DNA of 60,885 bases, from NCBI GenBank assembly GCA_015265235.1, contig JABZYJ010000002.1, positions 1 to 60,885 of the forward strand, in the 5' to 3' direction. Every line of letters begins with the position of its first letter. Position 1 is the stretch's first letter. Both the position numbers and the translations under genes were made by a program. The stretch comes from Selenomonas sp. GTDB lineage: Bacteria > Bacillota > Negativicutes > Selenomonadales > Selenomonadaceae. Below, in pieces: positions 17,948-25,209 of the stretch. The notes beneath the pieces were generated by a model. The model did no database searches. It saw only the letters and a program-made list of their open reading frames with translations, and was not told the DNA's origin.

Positions 17948-18670
17948 ATGCTGATTCTCCCTGCTATTGATTTACGCGGCGGGAACTGTGTCCGCCTTGT
18001 TAAAGGAGATTTCAAACAAGAAACGATCTACAGTGAACATCCCGAAGAAATTGCTCTTCGCTGGGAAGGGGAAGGTGCAGAATTTCTTCACGTCGTCGAC
18101 TTGGATGGAGCTCTTGCTGGAGAGCCGCAGAATATGGACGCGATAAAGCGTATTCTTCAGGCGGTGAAAATACCCGTTGAGGTCGGAGGCGGCATACGGT
18201 CAATGGAATCGATTGATCGTCTCCTTTCCATCGGCGTTTCGCGTGTTATCTTAGGCTCTGTTGCTGTGCATAAAGAGGAACTGGTACAGGAGGCATGCAG
18301 CGCATACGGAAATCGTATCGTCGTTGGCATTGATGCAAAGAAGGGAATTGTCGCAACGGATGGATGGGAAAAATCTGGCGGCATATCGGCAGTAGAGCTT
18401 GCGAAAAAACTCGGCGCATTTGGTCTGGAGACGATCATCTATACTGATATATCACGTGATGGGACACTTTCCGGTGTGAACGTCACAGAAACGGCACATT
18501 TGGCTCGTGCCTCCGGGATCAAGGTAATTGCCTCGGGCGGCGTGAAATCCATCAGCGATATTGAGGAACTCAAGAAAAGGGAATGTGATGGCATCATCGG
18601 GGTGATTGTCGGAAAATCCATTTATGAAGGAACACTATCGCTCACTGAAGCAATTGCAGCATCGCGCTGA
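17948..18670 (+). CDS. hisA: ProFAR isomerase
   Basis: HisA isomerises ProFAR to PRFAR by an Amadori reaction. The 240-residue beta/alpha-barrel starts LILPAIDLRGG with the catalytic Asp at residue 8, has IDAKKG with the second Asp near residue 127, and the phosphate loops EVGGGIR and ASGGVKS. ATG at 17948 follows AGGAAGG; the frame is open upstream through the 3' end of hisH, but that part shows no family similarity. It lies 36 bases before hisF. Confidence 0.95.
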   Translation: MLILPAIDLRGGNCVRLVKGDFKQETIYSEHPEEIALRWEGEGAEFLHVVDLDGALAGEPQNMDAIKRILQAVKIPVEVGGGIRSMESIDRLLSIGVSRVILGSVAVHKEELVQEACSAYGNRIVVGIDAKKGIVATDGWEKSGGISAVELAKKLGAFGLETIIYTDISRDGTLSGVNVTETAHLARASGIKVIASGGVKSISDIEELKKRECDGIIGVIVGKSIYEGTLSLTEAIAASR

Positions 18671-18706
18671 CATGTACGTGTATCTTTCGAAAGGTGTGAT
18701 TTCATC

Positions 18707-19474
18707 ATGCAAACAACCTTTGCAAAACGTGTCATCCCATGTCTGGATGTCAAAGACGGACGAGTTGTCAAAGGAACAAATTTTGTTGGACTAAGGGATG
18801 CAGGAGATCCTGTCGAATTAGCCAAACGATACGATGAAGAAGGTGCTGATGAAATTGTATTTCTGGACATCACAGCATCTCATGAAAAACGGAAGACGAT
18901 GGATCACGTCGTCTCTAGCTGTGCGTCCGAGGTATTCATTCCGCTCACCGTTGGCGGCGGAATAAGCACCCTAGATGATATGCAGCATATACTCAAGGCG
19001 GGAGCCGATAAGACCGCAGTCAATACCGCCGGCGTAAAAAATCCGGAATTGATCCGAGAGGGAGCTTTACGATTTGGCCGTCAGTGTATTGTCGCCGCAA
19101 TCGATGCACGTCGTACTGGAAGAGATACATGGGAAGTGTATATCAATGGTGGACGTACGCCAACAGGACTTGACTGTGTAGCATGGGCAAAGGATGCAGT
19201 ACGTCTTGGAGCCGGTGAAATTCTGCTGACGAGCATGGATGCAGATGGGACAAAAAACGGCTATGATATAGAACTTACACGTGCCGTATCAGAAAGCGTC
19301 AACGTTCCTGTGATTGCTTCCGGAGGAGCAGGAACACTGCAGCATTTTTACGATGTTCTCACAAAAGGAAAAGCGGATGCGGTTCTTGCTGCGTCGCTGT
19401 TCCATTATGGTGAGTTCACGATAGAAGAGGTAAAAACATATCTTAGGTCACATGGACTGGGGGTTCGATTATGA
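18707..19474 (+). CDS. hisF: imidazole glycerol phosphate synthase, cyclase subunit
   Basis: HisF joins ammonia from HisH with PRFAR to give IGP and AICAR. The 255-residue barrel begins FAKRVIPCLDVKDGRVVKG with the catalytic Asp at residue 14, has VAAIDARR with the second Asp near residue 133, and the phosphate loops TVGGGI and ASGGAGT. It resembles hisA in fold; the KRVIPCLDV start decides for HisF. The stop overlaps hisIE (ATGATG). Confidence 0.96.
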   Translation: MQTTFAKRVIPCLDVKDGRVVKGTNFVGLRDAGDPVELAKRYDEEGADEIVFLDITASHEKRKTMDHVVSSCASEVFIPLTVGGGISTLDDMQHILKAGADKTAVNTAGVKNPELIREGALRFGRQCIVAAIDARRTGRDTWEVYINGGRTPTGLDCVAWAKDAVRLGAGEILLTSMDADGTKNGYDIELTRAVSESVNVPVIASGGAGTLQHFYDVLTKGKADAVLAASLFHYGEFTIEEVKTYLRSHGLGVRL

Positions 19475-20178
19475 TGAATGTAGATATGTCAATGATTCAA
19501 TTTGACGACCGAGGGCTGGTGCCAGCAATTGTTCAGGAAGAAAACAATCAAGTCCTGATGCTGGCATATATGAATCGGGAATCGCTTGAAAAAACAATAG
19601 AGACCGGATTTGCATGGTATTACAGCCGTAGCCGCCAAAAGTTATGGAAAAAAGGCGAAACATCGGGTAATGTCCAACGCGTAAAAGAAATCTCTTACGA
19701 TTGTGACGGTGACACCATATTGCTGCGTGTCAAGCAGTCAGGCGTAGCGTGTCATACAGGCACCTACTCATGTTTTAGCGGACGTAAAATCTATGACGCA
19801 GACAGTAAGAGTATTATCCCTCTAACAGAAAAAGAAGAGCATCCGTTGACTGAAGTTTTGGCGTCCCTTTATCAGGTCATCCAGAGCCGACGCCTGCATC
19901 CAGTCGAAGGATCCTATACCAACTATCTATTTGATAAAGGACAGGATAAGATCCTGAAGAAACTCGGCGAAGAAACGGCAGAGACGATCATTGCCTCCAA
20001 GAATAATATTCGCGAAGATGTCCTCTACGAGATGGGAGATTTGTGGTATCACTGTCTCGTCTTGTTGGCGTATCACAACATGACGCCGGAAGATCTCCTG
20101 GAAGAATTGAAGCGGAGAAACAGCGGAGGAAAATATCATAAATTTGCCGGTAAGACAGGCATACGCCCAGATATGTAA
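19471..20178 (+). CDS. hisIE: phosphoribosyl-AMP cyclohydrolase / phosphoribosyl-ATP pyrophosphatase fusion
   Basis: This bifunctional enzyme performs steps two and three of histidine synthesis. The N-terminal half is HisI, with YYSRSRQKLWKKGETSG, DCDGDTILLRV and the zinc cysteines of VACHTG and SCF. The C-terminal half from about residue 125 is HisE, with YTNYLFDKGQDKILKKLGEE and an EMGDLWYH helix. Its 235 residues equal a full fusion. It closes the eight-gene his operon and is followed by a long hairpin at 20192-20223. ATG at 19471 or the next codon at 19474 could start it. Confidence 0.95.
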   Translation: MMNVDMSMIQFDDRGLVPAIVQEENNQVLMLAYMNRESLEKTIETGFAWYYSRSRQKLWKKGETSGNVQRVKEISYDCDGDTILLRVKQSGVACHTGTYSCFSGRKIYDADSKSIIPLTEKEEHPLTEVLASLYQVIQSRRLHPVEGSYTNYLFDKGQDKILKKLGEETAETIIASKNNIREDVLYEMGDLWYHCLVLLAYHNMTPEDLLEELKRRNSGGKYHKFAGKTGIRPDM

Positions 20179-20191
20179 CTCTTCCTTTATT

Positions 20192-20223
20192 CAGCTATCC
20201 ATAATGGTAATTATGGATAGCTG
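20192..20223. other. 14-bp perfect hairpin after hisIE
   Basis: Bases 20192-20205 pair exactly with 20210-20223 around GGTA. Outside it CTTTATT (20185-20191) can pair with AATAAAG after a short bulge. No T-run follows, so termination of the his operon here is likely but not by a textbook terminator. Confidence 0.65.
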
Positions 20224-20275
20224 GTGAAATAAAGAAAAACTGGAGCAAAAGATATGTGAATCTTATAACTTGTCA

Positions 20276-20304
20276 TTGACAATAAAGCAATTTGAAACTA
20301 TAAT
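20276..20304 (+). promoter_or_regulatory. perfect consensus sigma-70 promoter
   Basis: TTGACA at 20276-20281, a spacer of exactly 17 bases, and TATAAT at 20299-20304. Predicted start is near 20311; the leader carries a small hairpin, AACTATA (20323-20329) against TATAGTT (20333-20339), before AAGGAG at 20346-20351. Confidence 0.92.
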
Positions 20305-20362
20305 TTAGATATTGGGTTATATAACTATAGATTATAGTTTTAATCAAGGAGAGTGTTCTTTT

Positions 20363-21751
20363 ATGGCAAAGAATCCGGTCAAAATTACCGAGACTGTCCT
20401 CCGCGACGGACATCAGTCGTTGGTAGCAACACGCATGCGTATTTCGGACATGCTTCCGCAGCTTGCGGCGCTTGATGCCATCGGCTACAATGCTCTTGAG
20501 GCATGGGGCGGCGCCACATTTGACACATGCCTTCGCTTCCTCAATGAAGATCCGTGGGAGCGTTTGGATATTCTGAAGAAGAACCTTAAGACGCCAATTC
20601 AGATGCTCCTTCGTGGACAGAACCTGCTTGGATACAATCATTATTCCAACGATGTTGTTGAGAAATTTGTCCAGAAAGCATCTGCACACGGCGTAGGTGT
20701 ATTCCGTATCTTTGATGCATTGAACGATATCCGCAACCTGAGGGTCGCTATTGATTCGGCGCTGAAATGCCCGGAGAAACCGCATGTCCAGGGTTGCCTT
20801 GTATATACGATCAGCCCAGTTCATACCAACGAAAGCTTTGTTGAACTGGCTGTCGAGCTCGAGAAGATGGGATGTCATTCCGTCTGTATCAAGGACATGT
20901 CAGGCTTGCTGAAGCCGTATGTTGCTGAGGATCTGGTCAAGAAGCTCAAAGCAGCGGTGAAGATCCCCATCGAGCTCCATACGCATTGCACCTCCGGATT
21001 TGGTCATGCGACGTATCTGAAAGCCATCGAGGCGGGTGTTGATATCATCGATACGGCACTGGCTCCCTTCTCCAGCGACACATCTCAGCCGTGTACGGAA
21101 ACGATGGTTGCGATGCTGGAGGGAGAAGAGCGTGATACCGGACTTGACCGTCAGGCAATGACGCCGATCTCCAAGTACTTCCTCAAGGTAAAGCAGGATC
21201 TCATTAAGACATTCAACCTCAAGGGATACTTTGACGTCAATCCGAACGTACTGGATTTCCAGATTCCTGGCGGTATGCTTTCCAATCTTGCTAACCAGCT
21301 CAAAGAGGCCGGCATGGAAGACAAGTATCAGGATCTTCTCGATGAGATGCCGCGCGTACGCAAAGATGTCGGCTATCCGCCGCTCGTTACCCCCTCTTCG
21401 CAGATCGTTGGAACCATGGCAACGTTTAACGTTATGAGCGGCCAGCGTTACAAGATGGTGCCGAATGAGTTCAAGGATCTTGCTCGTGGAAAATTTGGCA
21501 GAACCCCCGTCGAGGTCGATCGTAAGTTCCTGACCGATACGCTTGGGATTGCTCCGGAGGATATCATCGAGGACTGCTCGATCGAAGATGCAAAGGCAAA
21601 GACATTCGCTGACTTTAAGGAAGAACTGAAAGGAAAAGGATATCTCAATCCGACTGATGAGGATGTTCTCTCCTATGCCCTCTTCCCGCAGGTTGCGGAG
21701 GAGTTCTTCAAGGCACACTACAAGCCAATTACGGCATACGTAAAAGAGTAA
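20363..21751 (+). CDS. carboxyltransferase subunit (oxaloacetate decarboxylase alpha / transcarboxylase 5S / PycB type), no biotin domain
   Basis: The 462-residue protein is a DRE-TIM barrel carboxyltransferase. It has ITETVLRDGHQSLVATRMR (near residue 8; metal Asp in RDGHQS), a GVGVFRIFDALNDIRN segment, the carbamylated-lysine region CIKDMSGLLKPY, and the metal pair in ELHTHCTSGFGHA. The conserved second domain continues to the end, but the C-terminal biotinyl domain with MKM, present in about 590-residue OadA proteins, is absent. A separate biotin carrier must serve it. It could be the alpha subunit of a sodium-pumping decarboxylase, transcarboxylase 5S in propionate formation, or pyruvate carboxylase subunit B. 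ATG at 20363 follows AAGGAGAG; the promoter upstream is consensus, suggesting very strong expression. Confidence 0.88.
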   Translation: MAKNPVKITETVLRDGHQSLVATRMRISDMLPQLAALDAIGYNALEAWGGATFDTCLRFLNEDPWERLDILKKNLKTPIQMLLRGQNLLGYNHYSNDVVEKFVQKASAHGVGVFRIFDALNDIRNLRVAIDSALKCPEKPHVQGCLVYTISPVHTNESFVELAVELEKMGCHSVCIKDMSGLLKPYVAEDLVKKLKAAVKIPIELHTHCTSGFGHATYLKAIEAGVDIIDTALAPFSSDTSQPCTETMVAMLEGEERDTGLDRQAMTPISKYFLKVKQDLIKTFNLKGYFDVNPNVLDFQIPGGMLSNLANQLKEAGMEDKYQDLLDEMPRVRKDVGYPPLVTPSSQIVGTMATFNVMSGQRYKMVPNEFKDLARGKFGRTPVEVDRKFLTDTLGIAPEDIIEDCSIEDAKAKTFADFKEELKGKGYLNPTDEDVLSYALFPQVAEEFFKAHYKPITAYVKE

Positions 21752-21763
21752 GCTCAGACATCT

Positions 21764-21807
21764 AAAAAAGAAGGTGGAACGTGATGAATCGCGTTCCACC
21801 TTCTTTT
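21764..21807. terminator. bidirectional terminator between convergent genes
   Basis: A 16-bp stem pairs 21766-21781 with 21792-21807, with T-rich ends on both strands (A-run 21764-21769; TTCTTTTATT on the right). It serves the carboxyltransferase gene and the convergent kinase gene, whose TAA at 21806-21808 overlaps it. Confidence 0.88.
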
Positions 21808-23428
21808 ATTGTTCCTTGAAGAATACCGATTTTCCAATAAATTCTCGAAAGATGGAATTATTGGGGATATCATCAATGTCATGAATTTCATCGACATATT
21901 GAAGGAAACGCAGAATCAATCGCGCTTCTGTATATCCCTCTTCCCCTCTGCCTATCGCCTCTAAGAGAGGTACTGCATATTTTTTTAACACACCAATTTC
22001 ATAGATCAGCGCGGAATTGAACAAAACATCGGCTTCCTCCTGAAATGGGAAAATATATTTTTCCTCCCCTGCCCTGACGTCTGGCCACTGCTTAATTGTC
22101 TTAATGGCCTTTGCACCACGAAATTGATGATCCCGAACCAATCTGCGAAGGAAGCGTACCTCTGTCGTCGGGATACGATTATGTGCATCAATGTTTAGCT
22201 GTGTCAATGCACTAATATATATTTTGTATTTGTTTTTTCGCGCTATATCTGCGGTGAGCCGTTCATTCAGGCCATGAATACCCTCAATAATAATGGGTTG
22301 ATCTTCCTTCAGCTGCAAGAAATTATCGTCGCGCCATTCCCTCTTTCCCGTAATGAAATTGTAGTAAGGAATTTGTACCTTATGTCCATTTAAGAGTTCC
22401 AGCATATTTTGATTGAAGAGAGCTGTATCGATCGCGTCAATCGACTCATAGTCATACTCTCCTTTTTCATTTCGTGGTGTGTCCTCACGGTTCAGAAAAT
22501 AATCATCCAATGAGATCATAATGGGATGCAGTCCGTTGACGCGAAGCTGTATCTGCAGTCTCTGAGCAAAGGATGTCTTCCCGGAAGATGATGGTCCGGC
22601 AATCAAAATAAGCCGTATATTGTTCCGATGTGAAGCGATGTGATCCGCGATTTGAGCGATACGTTTCTCCTGCAGTGCCTCAGATATGCGTATGAGCTCA
22701 CCCATACGATGTTCAGTATTGATCTGATTCAGATCCGAGATGTATGGGCACTCCAAGATCTTCGCCCATTCCTTCGCTTCAGAAAGAATGTGTCCAAATT
22801 TTGGTTGCTCTACACGCGTTCTGATTTTCCCGTCTGTCATTTCATCTGGTGTGCGTATCAATACACCGGATTGTTCCACATCTAATGCAAACTGTCCGAG
22901 AAGCTTTGTCTCTGGGAGCATCGCTCCATACAGGTAATCGGGATAGTTACGGCACGTATATATACTGATCATGGGGTGTGGGAGTGAAGCAATCAGTGCA
23001 GCCTTTCCCCTCTTGCCATGCGCCTGAAAGAGTTCAATTGCTTCCTGACGCGGAATACTGTGCTTGACGATGGGGATGTTATTTGCAATCATTTCACGCA
23101 TTTCTTGTTCGATATCATGGATTAAATGAGCGTTGATTGGTTTTCCTGGAATTTTTACTTCACAATATAATCCCTTATTGACTGTAAACTTGGCGACAAC
23201 CTCCGCTTCTTTGTTCATATTGGATACGGCCACGATAAAGAGAAAGAGGATGGAGCGCTGATAGATTCTCCATCCAAGGGAAGTATTCAACTCGATAAAT
23301 GAAATTTCATCATCATGATCATATTCTGACTGTATATCTCGTACTTCACCGTTGATTTTAGCTGCAACAATCGGACTGGAGTAATTCTGCTCTTCCTCTT
23401 GTGCAAGCTGCATCAATGTTTTTTTCAT
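21806..23428 (-). CDS. TGS/ThrRS-editing-like domain fused to uridine kinase
   Basis: A 540-residue nucleoside kinase family protein. The first 60 residues resemble a TGS domain (AAKINGEVRDIQSEYDHDDE). Residues about 65-250 resemble the second additional domain of threonyl-tRNA synthetase, although the usual HxxxH-type metal motif is not evident. The C-terminal half is a uridine-kinase P-loop domain with GPSSSGKTSF (near residue 286), SLDDYFLNRE and IIEGIHGLN. This architecture is known in Firmicutes and usually labelled nucleoside kinase; the physiological substrate is not established to my knowledge. ATG at 23428 follows GAGAGAAGAGGG. It lies downstream of pit, with a terminator between them. 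Confidence 0.83.
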   Translation of the reverse strand: MKKTLMQLAQEEEQNYSSPIVAAKINGEVRDIQSEYDHDDEISFIELNTSLGWRIYQRSILFLFIVAVSNMNKEAEVVAKFTVNKGLYCEVKIPGKPINAHLIHDIEQEMREMIANNIPIVKHSIPRQEAIELFQAHGKRGKAALIASLPHPMISIYTCRNYPDYLYGAMLPETKLLGQFALDVEQSGVLIRTPDEMTDGKIRTRVEQPKFGHILSEAKEWAKILECPYISDLNQINTEHRMGELIRISEALQEKRIAQIADHIASHRNNIRLILIAGPSSSGKTSFAQRLQIQLRVNGLHPIMISLDDYFLNREDTPRNEKGEYDYESIDAIDTALFNQNMLELLNGHKVQIPYYNFITGKREWRDDNFLQLKEDQPIIIEGIHGLNERLTADIARKNKYKIYISALTQLNIDAHNRIPTTEVRFLRRLVRDHQFRGAKAIKTIKQWPDVRAGEEKYIFPFQEEADVLFNSALIYEIGVLKKYAVPLLEAIGRGEEGYTEARLILRFLQYVDEIHDIDDIPNNSIFREFIGKSVFFKEQ

Positions 23429-23452
23429 CAGAACCCTCTTCTCTCTTTACAG

Positions 23453-23478
23453 AAAAACCTGCCCATCGCGAGCAGGTT
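23453..23478 (-). terminator. terminator after pit
   Basis: AACCTGC (23456-23462) pairs with GCAGGTT (23472-23478). On the minus strand the stem is followed by a U-run (A-run 23453-23457). It separates pit from the kinase gene 25 bases further on. Confidence 0.7.
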
Positions 23479-23482
23479 ATCA

Positions 23483-24481
23483 TCAGATAAAGAATGTAAC
23501 AATTTTGTAGGTGATTGCACCCATGATAGCTGTGCATGGGATTGTCAGCACCCACGCTACTACCATTTGCTGTGCGACACCCCATCGAACGGCGTTAATG
23601 CGTTTTGCTGCTCCTACCCCCATAATGGAGCCGGAAACGACATGTGTTGTACTCACAGGCAGATGCAGCAAAGTTGCACCAAATATGATAATGGATGAGT
23701 TCAAATCCGCCGAAAAGCCTGAAATCGGCTGTAACTTAAATATCTTACCTCCGATGGTCTTGATGATGCGCCAGCCGCCGACGGCCGTTCCACAAGCCAT
23801 TGCAGTTGCGGCAAGGATTTTGACATAGGTGGGAACCTCGAACGCATCAATGTATCCACCAGCCAATAAGGCGAGTGTAATGATACCCATAGACTTCTGT
23901 GCATCGTTGGAGCCGTGAGAAAATGCCATAGTAGCAGCCGATAGGATCTGCATCTTCTTGAATTTTCCGTTGATGGATGTTGGACGTGAATGCCCAAACA
24001 CGCGGAACAGAAGCAACATGATGATGCATCCGGAAACCATACCAACTAAAGGAGATAAAATCAACGAGAGGACAATTTTTCCGATTCCCGTGAAGTTTAA
24101 TCCATCGACGCCTGAGGACGTCATCAGAACAGCACCGATCACCCCACCGACAAGTGCATGTGAACTACTGGAAGGCATCGAAAACTTCCATGTAATCACA
24201 TTCCATACGATAGAGCCGAAGAGCGCAGCAATAAGAACGTGTTCATCTACATGAGAGGCTGATTTTACGATATCTGAACCGATAGTCTTTGCCACACCAG
24301 TGCTGTACATTGCACCGAAAAAGTTAAGGACTGCGGCCATAATAATGGCGTGCTGCGGATGAATCGCTCTCGTGGAAACAGAAGTGGCAATCGCATTCGC
24401 TGTATCATGAAAACCGTTGATAAAGTCGAATATCAATGCCAACAGAATGACTAGAAAGATCAATAGCTGCAAATCAGGCAT
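23483..24481 (-). CDS. pit: PiT-family inorganic phosphate transporter
   Basis: This integral membrane protein of 332 residues and about ten hydrophobic spans imports metal-phosphate with protons. It shows both PiT signatures: GFHDTANAIATSVSTRAIHP with the NAIATS core (near residue 22) and, in the second half, SHGSNDAQKSMGIITL (near 190). The length is typical of the short bacterial form. Its ATG overlaps the upstream DUF47 gene by eight bases, the usual pairing for a low-affinity phosphate system. Confidence 0.93.
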   Translation of the reverse strand: MPDLQLLIFLVILLALIFDFINGFHDTANAIATSVSTRAIHPQHAIIMAAVLNFFGAMYSTGVAKTIGSDIVKSASHVDEHVLIAALFGSIVWNVITWKFSMPSSSSHALVGGVIGAVLMTSSGVDGLNFTGIGKIVLSLILSPLVGMVSGCIIMLLLFRVFGHSRPTSINGKFKKMQILSAATMAFSHGSNDAQKSMGIITLALLAGGYIDAFEVPTYVKILAATAMACGTAVGGWRIIKTIGGKIFKLQPISGFSADLNSSIIIFGATLLHLPVSTTHVVSGSIMGVGAAKRINAVRWGVAQQMVVAWVLTIPCTAIMGAITYKIVTFFI

Positions 24482-25100
24482 ACTTCATTACCACTCCTCG
24501 CAGCATATCAGCAATATGTTCACAATGATCCAGCGTGTCTTCCAGCTGCTCCAGAACATCTTTCCAGCGAATGAGCTCAATCGGATCCTTCTCGTGTTCA
24601 AACAGGTAGGCAACTTCACGACGGTAGATGAGATCGCCTTCACTTTCAAAGCGTTCAATCTTGTGCGATGCGTCCAATATACCCACTTGATTTTTGCGGA
24701 TGTTCCCCAAAAAGGATACCGCACGAACGATCTCCTCCGTTGCAGAGAGCAATAACTTGGTCAGGTTTACTGCTCCCGTCATTGGCTCCCCCATATGGTA
24801 CATGTCGTATCGCTGTAATATTCCTTGGAGGAGATCAACGCCGTCATCGAGGTTATTTGCCAATGCGTATATGTCTTCACGATCAATCGGTGTAATGAAA
24901 GTGAGGTTCAGCTTGTCAATAATACGGTCGTTGATAGCATCTGCTTCGTGTTCGATTTTATTGATTTCTTCTACCTTAACCGCCGTTGTTTTGTAATCCT
25001 GGATGACCTCGTCCAGAATCAAAGCTCCTGCATGAAAGAATTTCGCACTTTCAAGGAATAGATCAAAGAACTCATCATCCTTCTGTTTGAAATTAAACAT
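24474..25100 (-). CDS. DUF47 (PhoU-like) Pit accessory protein
   Basis: The 208-residue all-helical protein belongs to the DUF47/YkaA group, PhoU relatives encoded with Pit transporters. Sequence features are FFDLFLESAKFFHAGALIL at the start, EIEHEADAIND-like metal-binding residues (NKIEHEADAINDRI, near 55), an EREDIYALANNLDDGVDLL-type motif (here DREDIYALANNLDDGVDL), and a C-terminal DTLDHCEHIADMLRGVVMK. ATG at 25100 is chosen; it follows GGGGAGG ten bases upstream, whereas an upstream in-frame ATG at 25127 would add nine residues covering the ribosome site. It presumably controls Pit activity. Confidence 0.88.
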   Translation of the reverse strand: MFNFKQKDDEFFDLFLESAKFFHAGALILDEVIQDYKTTAVKVEEINKIEHEADAINDRIIDKLNLTFITPIDREDIYALANNLDDGVDLLQGILQRYDMYHMGEPMTGAVNLTKLLLSATEEIVRAVSFLGNIRKNQVGILDASHKIERFESEGDLIYRREVAYLFEHEKDPIELIRWKDVLEQLEDTLDHCEHIADMLRGVVMKYA

Positions 25101-25162
25101 AAATCCAGATCCTCCCCAGGAATACATTTACTTGGAGGTACATACAGAAAAATCACACCCCA

Positions 25163-25191
25163 ATAATATCATTATTTCAGATTGACAGCAA
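25163..25191 (-). promoter_or_regulatory. promoter of the DUF47-pit operon
   Basis: Minus strand: TTGCTG (25191-25186), a 17-base spacer, and TATTAT (25168-25163). Predicted start is near 25156, about 55 bases before the DUF47 start. Confidence 0.55.
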
Positions 25192-25209
25192 GCCAAAATT
25201 TGACTGTAC

